Of a stretch of 64,000 nt of DNA, positions 44,017-53,693 are shown piece by piece. The stretch lies in assembly GCF_003865095.1 (NCBI RefSeq), contig NZ_BHYK01000009.1, positions 62,001-126,000 on the forward strand, given 5' to 3'. How positions within the stretch are numbered: the first letter of the stretch is position 1; every line of letters begins with the position of its first letter. Both the position numbers and the translations under genes were made by a program. This stretch comes from Clostridium tagluense (lineage in GTDB: Bacteria > Bacillota > Clostridia > Clostridiales > Clostridiaceae). Under the pieces are notes generated by a model that worked only from the letters and a program-made list of their open reading frames with translations, ran no database searches and was not told the DNA's origin.

Positions 44017-45333
44017 ATGAAACTTTGGGGTGGAAGATTTATTGAAAAAGAAAGCAGTCTTATGGAGGACTTTAATAGTTCTCTAAGCTTTGATAAAAGA
44101 TTGTATTATGAAGATATTATGGGCAGTATAGCTCATGTTAAAATGCTTGCAAAATGTAGCATTTTAACTAATAAAGAGTGCGATACTATTGTTAATGGTT
44201 TAAATTCTATTCTATCAGATATTCAAGATGGTAAATTAAAAATTGAAGGTGATTATGAAGATATTCACAGTTTTATGGAAATACAACTTACAAAGCTTGT
44301 AGGTGATGTTGGGAAAAAGCTTCATACAGCAAGAAGTCGAAATGATCAGGTTGCTGTGGATATGAGATTATATTCAAAACATAAAGCAAAGGAAGTTATT
44401 GAAAATCTAGGTGTTATTTTATGTACTATTAAAAAATTAGGAAATGATAATGCTGTTATAATGCCTGGTTATACACATCTGCAAAGAGCACAACCTGTAA
44501 CCTTTAAACAGCATATTATGGCATACTATAATATGCTATCTAGGGATGTGAAAAGACTTATAAGCGCTATTGACATTATGGATGAAAATCCTCTTGGATG
44601 CTGCGCACTAGCAGGCACCACCTATGATACAGATAGAGATTTTACAACGAGAGAACTAGGGTTTAAAAAACCAGTAGATAATTTTATGGATGGGGTAAGT
44701 GATAGAGATTATCTATTAGAACTTTTATCATGTTTTTCTATAATAATGATGCATCTTAGTAGATTAAGTGAGGAGCTTATTTTATGGAGTAGTAAGGAAT
44801 TTAATTTTATTGAAATTAGTGACGAATACTCTACTGGTAGCAGTATAATGCCACAAAAAAGAAATCCAGATGCAGCAGAACTTATAAGAGGGAAAACCGG
44901 GAGAGTATATGGAGATTTAATGAGCTTACTTACCACTATGAAAGGAATTCCACTGGCTTACAATAAGGATATGCAAGAAGATAAGGAGCCTTTCTTTGAT
45001 GGAGCTTTCACAGTTTTAAAATCAATAAAGATTATGAATGGAATGCTAAGTAGTCTTAAAATTAAAAAGGATAATATGTATAACGCAGTTAAAACAGGTT
45101 TTTTAAATGCTACGGAAGCTGCAGATTATCTTGTAAATAAGGGATTAGCATTTAGAGATGCTCATGGAGTTATAGGAGCTATTGTGTTACATTGTGAAAA
45201 GCAACATAAGGCTATAGAAAGTTTAACATTAGAGGAACTGAAGAGCTTTAGCGATTTATTTGCTCAAGATGTATATGAATTTATAGATTATGAGAATACT
45301 TTAAGTCGAGGCATAAAAAAAGAGATGAAATAA
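44017..45333 (+). CDS. argH: Argininosuccinate lyase
   Basis: A 438-residue member of the fumarase/aspartase superfamily. The signature GSSIMPQKRNPD with the catalytic Ser lies near residue 278. The start KLWGGRF and HTARSRNDQVAVD are typical of ArgH. It releases arginine and fumarate. The ATG at 44017 follows GCGGGTG; the GTG at 44008 is part of that site. It ends the operon before a terminator. Confidence 0.96.
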   Translation: MKLWGGRFIEKESSLMEDFNSSLSFDKRLYYEDIMGSIAHVKMLAKCSILTNKECDTIVNGLNSILSDIQDGKLKIEGDYEDIHSFMEIQLTKLVGDVGKKLHTARSRNDQVAVDMRLYSKHKAKEVIENLGVILCTIKKLGNDNAVIMPGYTHLQRAQPVTFKQHIMAYYNMLSRDVKRLISAIDIMDENPLGCCALAGTTYDTDRDFTTRELGFKKPVDNFMDGVSDRDYLLELLSCFSIIMMHLSRLSEELILWSSKEFNFIEISDEYSTGSSIMPQKRNPDAAELIRGKTGRVYGDLMSLLTTMKGIPLAYNKDMQEDKEPFFDGAFTVLKSIKIMNGMLSSLKIKKDNMYNAVKTGFLNATEAADYLVNKGLAFRDAHGVIGAIVLHCEKQHKAIESLTLEELKSFSDLFAQDVYEFIDYENTLSRGIKKEMK

Positions 45334-45366
45334 ACGCTCTAAGGTTGTAATATAAGCTTTTTAAAT

Positions 45367-45411
45367 AAAAACACGCAACAGGTTCCCACACACCTGTTGC
45401 GTGTTTTTTTT
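45367..45411 (+). terminator. Terminator after argH
   Basis: A stem of about 14 bp (45368-45381 with 45393-45406) with a run of eight T residues. Confidence 0.92.
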
Positions 45412-45439
45412 GCTGAGGTTTTGGAAAGTAAAACAGCTA

Positions 45440-45482
45440 CAATAACATAAAATTTGGATTGCCACTAAATTTTATGTTATTG
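45440..45482. repeat. Perfect 16-bp inverted repeat upstream of the CheY genes
   Basis: 45440-45455 pairs perfectly with 45467-45482 around an 11-base loop. There is no T run after it. It lies between the argH terminator and the first CheY-like gene. A little further on, three near repeats of TGTAAAATNG (about 45569-45598) precede that gene. Either could be a regulatory site; neither is recognised. Confidence 0.6.
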
Positions 45483-45618
45483 TTAATTTAATATGGCTCA
45501 ATTAATAAACTGAATATTTTAAAAATTCAATAGATATATGTTTAAGTATGTAGTATAATATGTTATAGTGTAAAATTGTGTAAAATAGTGTAATAAAGTT
45601 TTAGAGGAGATGGGTTTA

Positions 45619-45972
45619 GTGAAAAGAGTTTTGATTACAGACGATGCGATATTTATGAGATTGGCATTGAAAACTATGCTTGAAAGAAACGGATTTGAAA
45701 TAGTTGGAGAGGCTGAAAATGGAGAAATAGCTATTGAAAAATATAAACTTCTTAAACCAGATATTGTAACTCTTGATATTACAATGCCAGTCATGGATGG
45801 ACTTGAGGAATTAAAACAGATAAAGGCTTTTGATAAGAGTGCAAAGGTTATGATGATTTCTGCAATGGGACAAGAAACAATTGTGAGAGATTCTGTGATT
45901 GCAGGTGCATTAGGCTTTGTAATAAAACCATTTATTGAAGAAACAATAGTAAAAGCTTTTAATAAATTTTGA
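45619..45972 (+). CDS. CheY-like single-domain response regulator
   Basis: A 117-residue receiver domain. The acidic pair is in ITDDAIFM, the phosphorylated Asp in TLDITMPVMDG near residue 54, Ser/Thr in MISAMGQ, and Lys in FVIKPF. There is no output domain, as in CheY. The GTG at 45619 was chosen because the GAGGAG site directly abuts the ATG at 45610, which leaves no spacer. It is followed 16 bases later by a second stand-alone receiver. Confidence 0.88.
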   Translation: MKRVLITDDAIFMRLALKTMLERNGFEIVGEAENGEIAIEKYKLLKPDIVTLDITMPVMDGLEELKQIKAFDKSAKVMMISAMGQETIVRDSVIAGALGFVIKPFIEETIVKAFNKF

Positions 45973-45988
45973 TAAAGAGGTGTTATAA

Positions 45989-46384
45989 ATGAGAATATTA
46001 ATAGCAGAGGATGACTTTACAAGTAGATTATTTATGAAAAAATTTCTTTCTAAATATGGAGAATGTGAGGTTGTTGTAGATGGCATAGAAGCCATTGATG
46101 CCTACTTAAATTCAATAAAAGATGAAAATATATATGACTTAATATGTCTTGACATTATGATGCCAAGACTTGATGGAATGAGGGCACTTAAATCCATTAG
46201 AGATATTGAAAAACAAAAATGCGTTGAAGAAGACAAAAAAGTAAAGATAATTATGACCACAGCACTAAATGATAAAGAAACCGTATTAAATGCTTATGAT
46301 TCAGGCTGTGAAGCCTACGCATCAAAACCAATTGAAACAGATAAATTTATTGTTGTTATGAGAAACTTAGGCCTTATAGTATAG
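45989..46384 (+). CDS. Second CheY-like response regulator
   Basis: A 131-residue receiver with AEDDFTSR, phosphorylated Asp in CLDIMMPRLDG near residue 52, Thr in IMTTALND, and SKPIE for the Lys. It is more like the receivers of hybrid kinases than the first protein. A RAGGTG site precedes the ATG. The two receivers and the convergent REC-kinase gene at 46574 may form a phosphorelay. Confidence 0.88.
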   Translation: MRILIAEDDFTSRLFMKKFLSKYGECEVVVDGIEAIDAYLNSIKDENIYDLICLDIMMPRLDGMRALKSIRDIEKQKCVEEDKKVKIIMTTALNDKETVLNAYDSGCEAYASKPIETDKFIVVMRNLGLIV

Positions 46385-46487
46385 AGAAAAACTGTTGGAG
46401 GCGTTAGTAGTGAAGATTCTAACAAAAATAGACCTAAAATTTTAGATAAGGATATCACTATGCAAAATGAATTAGAAACTCTATATC

Positions 46488-46523
46488 GTAGGAAGGAGAT
46501 AACGCCAGTTATCTCCTTCCTAC
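46488..46523. repeat. Perfect 16-bp hairpin with GCCA loop
   Basis: 46488-46503 and 46508-46523 are exact inverted copies. No T run follows on either side, but the site separates two converging transcription units and may act as terminator or RNA-stability element. The sequence 46405-46557 around it also has a short open frame (KILDKDITMQNELETLYRR) that looks like a scrap of a signalling protein. Confidence 0.75.
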
Positions 46524-46573
46524 AATTTAAATTTAAAATCTCAATTCCAGATTAGATATATTTTTTTCTATTC

Positions 46574-47698
46574 TTATATAAAAATATTTTCGCTAGGTAT
46601 TGTGAATTTAAAGCAACTCCCTTGTCCCATGGTGCTTATGGCCCATATTTTCCCACTATTTTTTTCTACTAACTCTTTACATAAAATTAACCCTAAACTT
46701 GTACCTGTTTCTCCCTCAGTTCCAACTGTACCGTGCTTTATGTCAATTCGGAACAATTTGGAAAGAATACTGGGGTCCATTCCTACTCCAGTATCTGCAA
46801 CTGAAACTTCTATAAATCCTGAATCTAAATAATTAGATGAAATTGTTATACATCCGCCTATATTTGTAAATTTTATTGCATTGGAAATTAAGTTTCTCAT
46901 TATAGTATGTATCATATCATAATCACAATTTACATTTTGTTTTGCTACGTTTATTTTCACAATGATTTTCTTTTGTGTAAAATTGCATTTTAGTACCTCA
47001 ACACAATCTTTAACTAAACCTTGTAGTTCAAATTGTACAGGGGTAAAGGCCATAGTACCTCTTTGTAAACTAGCCCAATCCAGTAAGTTTTCACATAATC
47101 TATATAAATTTATTGCTGTCTTATTCATATCTAATGCAAGCAGGGCTAATTCTTCTTTATCAAATTCTTCAATGGATTTGGAAAAAAAATCAGTTATTCC
47201 AATTAATCCATTAAAGGGTGATTTTAAATCATGTGCAATAATGGAAAAAAAATGATTTTTAGATATAATTGACTCCTCTAATTGTTTTTTTTGCTCCTTG
47301 ATGATTTCCATAGATTCTTTTAATGCAAGGTGAATTTGAACTCTGGCTAATACTTCTTCCTTTTGAAAAGGTTTTGTAATAAAGTCTACTCCACCTGCCT
47401 TAAACCCATTTACCTTACTAGATATATCTGTAAGAGCACTAATGAATATAATTGGTATATTTTTTGTTTTTATACTTTTTTTTATTTCATAGCATAATTC
47501 TATTCCATTTAAACCAGGCATTATAATATCTAATAAAATAATATCTGGGGTATTTTCTAATAAGAAATTTAATGCTTCATATCCATTTCTAGCAATTGCA
47601 ACTTTGTATCCTTTGCCATTTAAAATATCACTAATAATTTGTAAATTTAAAGAACTATCCTCCACAACTAAAATTAAAAATTGTTTTTGATTATTCAT
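46574..47698 (-). CDS. Receiver-histidine kinase (REC-HisKA-HATPase)
   Basis: A 374-residue protein. The receiver in residues 1-125 has VVEDSSLN, phospho-Asp in LLDIIMPGLNG and Lys in ITKPF. The HisKA box FFSIIAHDLKSPFNG near residue 150 carries the His. The ATPase domain has the N box LISNAIKF, G1 DTGVGMD and G2 ETGTSLGL. No transmembrane segment is present, so it is cytoplasmic. An N-terminal receiver in front of a kinase suggests it is a relay that receives phosphate from another kinase. The ATG at 47698 follows GGGGGT; the longer in-frame start has no site. Confidence 0.88.
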   Translation of the reverse strand: MNNQKQFLILVVEDSSLNLQIISDILNGKGYKVAIARNGYEALNFLLENTPDIILLDIIMPGLNGIELCYEIKKSIKTKNIPIIFISALTDISSKVNGFKAGGVDFITKPFQKEEVLARVQIHLALKESMEIIKEQKKQLEESIISKNHFFSIIAHDLKSPFNGLIGITDFFSKSIEEFDKEELALLALDMNKTAINLYRLCENLLDWASLQRGTMAFTPVQFELQGLVKDCVEVLKCNFTQKKIIVKINVAKQNVNCDYDMIHTIMRNLISNAIKFTNIGGCITISSNYLDSGFIEVSVADTGVGMDPSILSKLFRIDIKHGTVGTEGETGTSLGLILCKELVEKNSGKIWAISTMGQGSCFKFTIPSENIFI

Positions 47699-47940
47699 AT
47701 TTACCCCCATTATAAATTCCACATTTATCTTACAATTAATTTTTATATCTAGATTATCAATATTTTTGATAGGTCATTACATCAAATTTTCAAGTGTAGT
47801 ACAATATGTTTAAAAATATAGATTAATAACATAAATAACGCAACCACTTTCAGTTGAATGTGCAATAAATTTGCAAAAATAAAATGCTAAAAGAAAGAGG
47901 AGCAAATTAGAATAACAAATAGATAGTTATAACTAGTTTT

Positions 47941-48801
47941 TTAGTAGTTAAAATCTCTAAGACAATTTTTAATGCCATCTACAGTTTCGGGCAAATCAAT
48001 ACCATATTTTTTTAATTTATCATTACTTATTCGAAGGTCCCTTGGATGGTCATTATATCTATCAGTATCTTTTTCTAAATAATTATCTGCTTTATGACCT
48101 AATCCAATTTCTTTTAGTATGAGCAATGCTATATCATAAGTGCTTAAATCATTCTCACTTCCTGTGTGATAAATTCCATAGGGGAAATCTAAAATTTTAT
48201 GGAAATTTTCTATTAAATCATAAACATAAGTCATCCCTCTAAATTCATTTACGGGTAATTTTATTTTCTTATCTTTTAAAACAGAAGATACCACATTCCA
48301 TAGAATATTAGAACTTACCCTGCAATTTTTTTCTGGAAATCCAAATAGCCAACTAAATCTTAAAATCCATAGTTCATCAATAATTCCTTTTAATTCATCT
48401 TCAGCTTGGAGTTTATGTTTTCCGTAAACTGTATTAGGCATTGGAATGTGATTTTCATTATAGGGGCCTGATTCTAAATTGCCATTGAAAATTTGTTCAG
48501 AACTTAAATATACTAATTTAGATTTTGTTAAACTACAAGCTTTAGCAATGTTAATTGAACCTTTAACATTTATTTCATATGATAGTTCTGGATTTGTTTC
48601 ACACAAACCTGTGTCAGCAATGGCGGCAGTATGTATTACATAGTCAGGTTTAAAAATTTGAATTATTTCTAAACACTTGCTTCCATCTGTTATATCTAAG
48701 TCACTATGGGTTAATGGAAGTATATCGTATTTATTTTTATAATATGTATAGAACCTTGATGCAAAGAAACCATTAGCACCTGTTAATAATATCTTTTTCA
48801 T
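47941..48801 (-). CDS. RmlD-like sugar nucleotide reductase (SDR)
   Basis: A 286-residue extended SDR. The NAD(P)-binding loop TGANGFFASR is near residues 7-16, HTAAIADTG near 57, SSEQIF near 100 and the active-site YGKHK near 127. Size and order match dTDP-4-dehydrorhamnose reductase (RmlD), but other rml genes are not nearby, and the usual STDYVF reads SSEQIF. It may use another sugar or a small molecule. A CGAGGTGAT site precedes the ATG. Confidence 0.8.
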   Translation of the reverse strand: MKKILLTGANGFFASRFYTYYKNKYDILPLTHSDLDITDGSKCLEIIQIFKPDYVIHTAAIADTGLCETNPELSYEINVKGSINIAKACSLTKSKLVYLSSEQIFNGNLESGPYNENHIPMPNTVYGKHKLQAEDELKGIIDELWILRFSWLFGFPEKNCRVSSNILWNVVSSVLKDKKIKLPVNEFRGMTYVYDLIENFHKILDFPYGIYHTGSENDLSTYDIALLILKEIGLGHKADNYLEKDTDRYNDHPRDLRISNDKLKKYGIDLPETVDGIKNCLRDFNY

Positions 48802-48885
48802 TTAAATCACCTCGTTTTTTCTTTATAACCATAATATCATAAATTTTGAATTGTGACTAAGTTTAGTTAAAAAAACTAACACAAG

Positions 48886-48925
48886 AAAGCACCTTTAATT
48901 TATTTGTAAGCTAAAGGTGCTTTTA
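48886..48925 (-). terminator. Terminator after the patatin gene
   Basis: A 12-bp stem (48886-48897 with 48912-48923) in the 190-base gap between two minus-strand genes, with AT-rich flanks. Confidence 0.75.
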
Positions 48926-48993
48926 AGTTCTTATTATTATTGGGTAAATAAAATATTGAATATATGAATAATTATTTTGTGTTTTAATAATAA

Positions 48994-50004
48994 TTATTTA
49001 GAAGAATTACTTCTAAGGAGTGAATGCTTTTTATAATTAACTTTCCAATTTTTAAGGAAATCATAGGCACAAACTTCACCAGAATTATATAAATCCATAA
49101 TTTTTTTATTAGAAATATTAAAGTCTGTGGTTTTAATATCAAGAGTATTGATTTTTACAGTTCGCAAGTAATCCATTTCTCTTATATGAATATCATCCTG
49201 TGCTTCTAACATAGTCTCAATAATTGAACTAGTGAAATTCAAAATATTTGTGATTTTATGTTCTCGGATTTCTTTGTTTCCTCCTAGCTTAAAACCAATG
49301 GTTGGCCACCTGGGGATGCCATTTACATCAAAAATCCAAACTGGGTAATTACTTAGAACCCCGCCATCAACAATGAAAGACTTTTTATTAGAATTTGCAT
49401 CATTTAAATTTACAGGGTGAAAAAAATAGGGAATAGATATACTCATTCTAATTGCCAAACTTACTTCCAGATCATCAGGATTTATACCGTATTCAGCAAT
49501 GTCTTCTGGCAATATTAGCATCTTCCCACGACTAATATCCGTTGCTATAATATGAAGCTTGTATTTTCTTTTATACTTCTTATTATTTAAAAGAATCCCT
49601 TTTTCTTCTGGGATAATCAAGTCTCCAAAGGTTACTTTTTTTCCCTTTTTAAGCTGAAGTTTATTTAAAAGAGCTTCATCAATCCAGTTTTTCAAATAAT
49701 CACCTTTAAAAATGCCTTTTTTAAATAGTAGATTGCAAGTATTAGATAATATAGGAATATTAAAATGACTTTTATCAGCAATTCTCTTGTAGTCAATTTG
49801 TATCATTAATTTTTTTATTTCTTCAGCGCAGTAACCCGCTGCAACTAGTGCAGCAACAATAGAACCAGCAGAGTTTCCTGAAATATTCTTCCACGCATAC
49901 CCGTTATCCTCAAATGTTTTTAAGGCACCTACAAGACCAATGCCTTTAACCCCACCACCTTCAAACACTACATCTGCAAATTTTCTCTTATTATAAATGT
50001 CCAT
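48994..50004 (-). CDS. Patatin-like phospholipase
   Basis: A 336-residue acyl hydrolase. It has the oxyanion loop FEGGGVKGIG near residues 13-22, the nucleophile elbow GNSAGS near 40, and the catalytic Asp in VDGGVLSNYP near 205, completing a Ser-Asp dyad. It likely acts on phospholipids or other acyl esters. The ATG at 50004 is six bases from a GGGGTG site; the GTG at 50013 is inside that site. No toxin-secretion or cGAS-type genes surround it, so a CBASS role is not indicated. Confidence 0.9.
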   Translation of the reverse strand: MDIYNKRKFADVVFEGGGVKGIGLVGALKTFEDNGYAWKNISGNSAGSIVAALVAAGYCAEEIKKLMIQIDYKRIADKSHFNIPILSNTCNLLFKKGIFKGDYLKNWIDEALLNKLQLKKGKKVTFGDLIIPEEKGILLNNKKYKRKYKLHIIATDISRGKMLILPEDIAEYGINPDDLEVSLAIRMSISIPYFFHPVNLNDANSNKKSFIVDGGVLSNYPVWIFDVNGIPRWPTIGFKLGGNKEIREHKITNILNFTSSIIETMLEAQDDIHIREMDYLRTVKINTLDIKTTDFNISNKKIMDLYNSGEVCAYDFLKNWKVNYKKHSLLRSNSSK

Positions 50005-50140
50005 ATATAACACCCCTTTATGAGTAATATATGAACAAGTAGATTTCCATGACCTATATTATCGAAAATAAATTATATTTACACCCTTGTTTATGAAAAG
50101 AATATCATATATTATAATGATTTTATAAAAGAGGCAATCA

Positions 50141-50440
50141 ATGAAAAATATAGAAGAATACACACCTTGTGAATTAGCTACATTAGCAACAGTAGTAGGG
50201 ATTTTAATTGCTGAAAAGCTTAATGTTAATCAACAAAATGTAGTAGGAAATTTTTTAGTAGGTGTAGCACAGATCATTTTAATAATTGCAGCTCAAGCTC
50301 AAAATCTCCAAGCGCAGCAAGATGACCAAGGTGGAGATAATGGGAAAAATGATACTAAGGGTAGCAATAAGGATTTGCAAAAACAAATAGACGAACTTAA
50401 AGAACATATCAAAAATTTTGAAAACAATATGAGCTGTTAA
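50141..50440 (+). CDS. Small conserved-type clostridial protein with hydrophobic centre
   Basis: A 99-residue product. Residues 10-52 form one or two hydrophobic helices (ELATLATVVGILIAEKL and FLVGVAQIILIIAAQAQ). The rest is Gln/Asp/Gly/Asn-rich and ends in a charged coil (KQIDELKEHIKNFE) and Cys. The layout is like short uncharacterised clostridial proteins of the DUF6774 type. The AAGAGG site is adequate. The function is unknown. Confidence 0.65.
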   Translation: MKNIEEYTPCELATLATVVGILIAEKLNVNQQNVVGNFLVGVAQIILIIAAQAQNLQAQQDDQGGDNGKNDTKGSNKDLQKQIDELKEHIKNFENNMSC

Positions 50441-50467
50441 GAAAAATCAATAATATCTTAAAATTCT

Positions 50468-50496
50468 TTGACATTAAAAGAAACTTAAGGTAATAT
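50468..50496 (+). promoter_or_regulatory. Promoter of the TPP riboswitch operon
   Basis: TTGACA (50468-50473) and TAATAT (50491-50496) with a 17-base spacer, about 30 bases before the riboswitch. Confidence 0.75.
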
Positions 50497-50525
50497 GAAT
50501 TTGTAAAGTAACTAAACATTAAAAA

Positions 50526-50611
50526 TTAGGGGAGTCAATATTTTGTCTGAGAGGAAACATTTATGTTTCGACCCTTATAACCTGAATTGGGTAATGCCGG
50601 CGGAGGGAAAA
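50526..50611 (+). promoter_or_regulatory. TPP riboswitch (THI element)
   Basis: The conserved blocks GGGGAGTC, CTGAGAGG, CGACCC, ACCTGAATTGGGTAATGCC and GGCGGAGGGAAAA are all present in order, with a variable P3a hairpin between the first two and the third. It binds thiamine pyrophosphate and should reduce expression of the transporter operon downstream through the terminator at 50671. Confidence 0.96.
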
Positions 50612-50670
50612 TATGATTTGCACTTAGTTTTAAATAAGACTTTATAACGGTGTAAAGTTATAGGATTAAA

Positions 50671-50709
50671 AAACCCTTCGTTCAATTAAGAGCTAAGGGT
50701 TTATTTTAT
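50671..50709 (+). terminator. Riboswitch expression-platform terminator
   Basis: AAACCCTT (50671-50678) pairs with AAGGGTTT (50695-50702), with an inner GTTC/GAGC helix, and a T-rich tail. It lies between the riboswitch and the first gene. Confidence 0.82.
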
Positions 50710-50753
50710 TTTAATAATTCATCACCCTAGGTGATGACTAAGGAGGAATTTAA

Positions 50754-51044
50754 ATGTCAGTTGTAAATGTAAGTCTTCAAGTTATACCAGTGGTGGCAGA
50801 GGAAAGAATCTACCCTGTGGTAGACAAGGTTATAGAGTATATTCAAGCTAGCGGAGTAAAATATGAGGTAGGACCAATGGAAACTACTATGGAGGGTGAA
50901 CTAGATAAGCTTTTGGATATAGTAAAAATGGCTCAAGAAATTTGTGTAGAGCAAGGAGCGGCTAGAGTTGTTTCTATAGTAAAAATAGATTATAAAGCTG
51001 AAGGCGTGACTATGAATGAAAAAACATATAAATATAGAAAATAA
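50754..51044 (+). CDS. Thiamine-binding protein, MTH1187/YkoF type (DUF77)
   Basis: A 96-residue single ferredoxin-like fold of the MTH1187 family: VSLQVIPV, a conserved YEVGPMETTMEGELD segment near residues 39-53, and RVVSIVKIDYK. Family members bind thiamine or its pyrimidine moiety in the cytoplasm. It is directly under the TPP riboswitch, overlaps the next gene by 29 bases, and thus belongs to the uptake operon. A TAAGGAGG site precedes the ATG. Confidence 0.9.
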   Translation: MSVVNVSLQVIPVVAEERIYPVVDKVIEYIQASGVKYEVGPMETTMEGELDKLLDIVKMAQEICVEQGAARVVSIVKIDYKAEGVTMNEKTYKYRK

Positions 51045-51792
51045 GCTCATTCCTATATTTTTTCAATTAGTAATTCTTTTTATATGGCAGATAGCTATAG
51101 ATAAGTGGAAGGTTCCACAATACATATTGCCTTCACCAAAAGACATTATTATTACCTTAGTTAATATATTGCCTAGTATTACTAAACATATTTATGCAAC
51201 TTTATGTGAAGCCTTGATTGGATTCACAATATCAATTTTGCTCGCATTAATTTTAGCTATATTAATGGACAATGTAAAGCTTATCAAAAAATGCGTATAT
51301 CCAATTTTAGTAGTATCTCAAACCATTCCTATTATTGCCTTAGCACCACTTTTTGTAATATGGTTTGGTTTTGGAACATTGCCTAAGATTATTGTGGTAG
51401 TACTAGTATGTTTTTTTCCTATAGTTATTAGTTTGATGGATGGTTTAGAATCAGTGGACACGGATATGGTAAACCTTTTAAAGACCATGGGAGCCAGTAA
51501 GTTTAAAATTTTTACAATGGTAAAGCTACCAGCCTCTACTGTGAATTTTTTTTCAGGCCTTAGAATAGCCGCGACCTATAGCATTATGGGGGCAGTTATT
51601 GGAGAATGGCTAGGAGGAGATAAGGGTCTTGGGGTATATATGATTAGAGCTAAAAATTCATATGCCCTTGATAAAGTTTTTGCAGTAATTATAATTATTG
51701 TATTATTAAGCATGGGACTATTTGGGCTCTTGTATTTATTACAATATTTTTTTACTCCTTGGAGTAGAAATAAAGCAGATAAGAAAAACTAA
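51016..51792 (+). CDS. thiX: ABC transporter permease for a thiamine precursor (ThiX-like)
   Basis: A 258-residue permease of the SsuC/TauC type with six helices. It has the EAA loop near residues 150-170 (LLKTMGASKFKIFTMVKLP) and GEWLGGDKGLG. Together with the binding protein and ATPase that follow under a TPP riboswitch, it is the ThiXYZ system, known in other Firmicutes to import the pyrimidine precursor of thiamine (formylaminopyrimidine or HMP). The start overlaps the upstream gene, suggesting translational coupling. Confidence 0.85.
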   Translation: MKKHINIENKLIPIFFQLVILFIWQIAIDKWKVPQYILPSPKDIIITLVNILPSITKHIYATLCEALIGFTISILLALILAILMDNVKLIKKCVYPILVVSQTIPIIALAPLFVIWFGFGTLPKIIVVVLVCFFPIVISLMDGLESVDTDMVNLLKTMGASKFKIFTMVKLPASTVNFFSGLRIAATYSIMGAVIGEWLGGDKGLGVYMIRAKNSYALDKVFAVIIIIVLLSMGLFGLLYLLQYFFTPWSRNKADKKN

Positions 51793-51829
51793 ACTTATAT
51801 AATATTTTATTCTACTTGGAGGTAATAAG

Positions 51830-52834
51830 ATGCTAAAGAAATCTATTTCATTATTATTAATAGCTTCAATGACTGCAGTTTTATTTGTAGGTTGTGGTAC
51901 AAAAAAAGAAAGTGTAACTAAGGAAGAAACCTTAAAAAAGGTTACAGTCATTTTAGATTGGGTACCAAATACTAATCATACTGGATTATATGTAGCAAAA
52001 GACAATGGATATTTCAAAGAACAAGGACTTGATGTTGAGATCATCCAGCCTGCACAGGGAAGTACTTCAACTTTAATTGCAGCAGGTAAAGGAGATTTTG
52101 GTATAAGCTATCAAGAAGATGTAACTTATGCTAGAAGTGCTAAAGATCCACTTCCAATAAAGGCTATAGCTACAATAATTCAACACAACACTTCAGGATT
52201 TGCAGCACCTGTAGGTAAAAACATTAAGTCGCCCAAGGATTTTGAAGGTAAAACCTATGGTGGATGGGGATCTCCTTCCGAAACTGCAATATTAAAAGCC
52301 CTTATGAAAAAAGATAATGCGGATTTTTCAAAATTAAAGACAGTGGATGCAGGAGCAGAGGATTTCTTTGCTGTAACTAAGAAAAATATTGATTTTGAAT
52401 GGATATTTTATGGATGGACAGGAATAGAAGCTAAGCTTAAAAATATTCCTATTGACTATATTGATATTGGAAAATTAAATAATGATTTAGACTATTATAC
52501 TCCAGTAATTATAGCTAATGAAAATAAATTAAAAGAAAATCCAGAAATAGCAAAGAAATTTTTAAAAGCTGTTACAAAAGGATATGAATATTGTATGGAA
52601 AAACCTGAGGAAAGTGCTAAAATTTTATTGAAAAATGCACCAGAGACAGATAAAGCTCTTGCTATAGAGAGTCAAAAATATTTAAAGGGACAGTATAAAG
52701 CTGAAGCTAAAAGATGGGGTGAAATGAAAGAATCAGTTTGGAATAATTACACCAAATTTCTTTTAGACAGAAAGCTTATACAAAAAGATATGAAGGCAAG
52801 TGAGGCATTTACTAATGAGTACTTACCAAACTAG
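51830..52834 (+). CDS. thiY: Thiamine-precursor binding lipoprotein (ThiY/NMT1 type)
   Basis: A 334-residue lipoprotein with lipobox LFVGC near residue 23. It has the NMT1/THI5-like fold: [25 protein letters not shown] (residues 37-60, in parts) and [16 protein letters not shown]. These motifs are shared with pyrimidine-binding ThiY proteins. The gene overlaps the ATPase gene by 20 bases. The TPP riboswitch and the other transport genes support the function. Confidence 0.88.
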   Translation: MLKKSISLLLIASMTAVLFVGCGTKKESVTKEETLKKVTVILDWVPNTNHTGLYVAKDNGYFKEQGLDVEIIQPAQGSTSTLIAAGKGDFGISYQEDVTYARSAKDPLPIKAIATIIQHNTSGFAAPVGKNIKSPKDFEGKTYGGWGSPSETAILKALMKKDNADFSKLKTVDAGAEDFFAVTKKNIDFEWIFYGWTGIEAKLKNIPIDYIDIGKLNNDLDYYTPVIIANENKLKENPEIAKKFLKAVTKGYEYCMEKPEESAKILLKNAPETDKALAIESQKYLKGQYKAEAKRWGEMKESVWNNYTKFLLDRKLIQKDMKASEAFTNEYLPN

Positions 52835-53570
52835 TAATGAAAAATTAAGGGTATCAAATATCAAAAAAACCTTTGGAAGTATGGATATAATAAATGATGT
52901 TTCCTTTTATGCCAGTGAAAATGAATTTATAAGTTTACTCGGACCAAGTGGCAGTGGTAAAAGTACTATTTTCAATATTATATCAGGTCTTTTACTTCAA
53001 GATTCAGGTGAAATTATAATTGACGGACGAGAATGCCATGGTAATATTGAAAAGGTAAGTTATATGCATCAAAAGGACTTGCTATTACCTTGGAAAAATA
53101 TTGTGGACAATACTACACTTTCTCTTATAATAAAAGGGAAATCTAAAAAAGAGGCAAGGGCCGAGGTGCTTACTCATTTTAAAACTTTTGGACTCCAGGG
53201 CTTTGAATATAAATATCCATTTCAGCTTTCCGGAGGTATGAGGCAAAGAGCCGCATTGCTTAGAACATATATGTCATCCGCGGATATTATGCTGCTAGAT
53301 GAGCCTTTTGGTGCACTTGATGCAATTACTAGATCAAAGATGCACTATTGGCTAATAGACGTGATTAAAGAACTAAAAGCTACCATAATATTTATAACTC
53401 ATGATATTGAAGAAGCAATATTTTTATCTGATAGAATATATGTATTATCAGATAAACCAGCAACTATAAAAAAAGAAATAATTGTTGATTTACCTAAAAA
53501 TAGAACTGCAGATATAGTTACATCAGAAAAATTCAATGAAATAAAGAGAATTATTTTACAAACATTATAA
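52815..53570 (+). CDS. thiZ: ABC transporter ATP-binding protein (ThiZ-like)
   Basis: A 251-residue ATPase of the nitrate/sulfonate/taurine type with Walker [10 protein letters not shown] near residue 44, Q-loop [11 protein letters not shown], signature LSGGMRQR, Walker [13 protein letters not shown] and H-loop FITHDIEEA. The ATG at 52815 lies inside the ThiY gene and follows AGTGAGG; the GTG at 52800 is less likely. Confidence 0.88.
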   Translation: MSTYQTSNEKLRVSNIKKTFGSMDIINDVSFYASENEFISLLGPSGSGKSTIFNIISGLLLQDSGEIIIDGRECHGNIEKVSYMHQKDLLLPWKNIVDNTTLSLIIKGKSKKEARAEVLTHFKTFGLQGFEYKYPFQLSGGMRQRAALLRTYMSSADIMLLDEPFGALDAITRSKMHYWLIDVIKELKATIIFITHDIEEAIFLSDRIYVLSDKPATIKKEIIVDLPKNRTADIVTSEKFNEIKRIILQTL

Positions 53571-53584
53571 GGAATCTTAAAAAA

Positions 53585-53640
53585 CAACCCAATAAAACAT
53601 CCACCTTAAAATAATTAAGTTGGGTGTTTTATTGGGTTGT
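53585..53640 (+). terminator. Hairpin after the thiamine transporter operon
   Basis: A 15-bp stem (53585-53599 with 53625-53639). The plus side lacks a clear T run after the stem, so termination strength is uncertain. Confidence 0.5.
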
Positions 53641-53693
53641 GCCTAAAAAAGGTATGAAAAATTAGTATTGTGATAAAATATAATATTAAGTCA

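Noticed and set aside
46405-46557. Short open frame around the 46488 hairpin (31 to 40 codons)
   Set aside because: No ribosome site in the right frame, and it is dominated by the inverted repeat; treated as a remnant only.
48994-50004. Patatin as a CBASS effector
   Set aside because: No nucleotidyltransferase or accessory CBASS gene is adjacent; the neighbours are metabolic.
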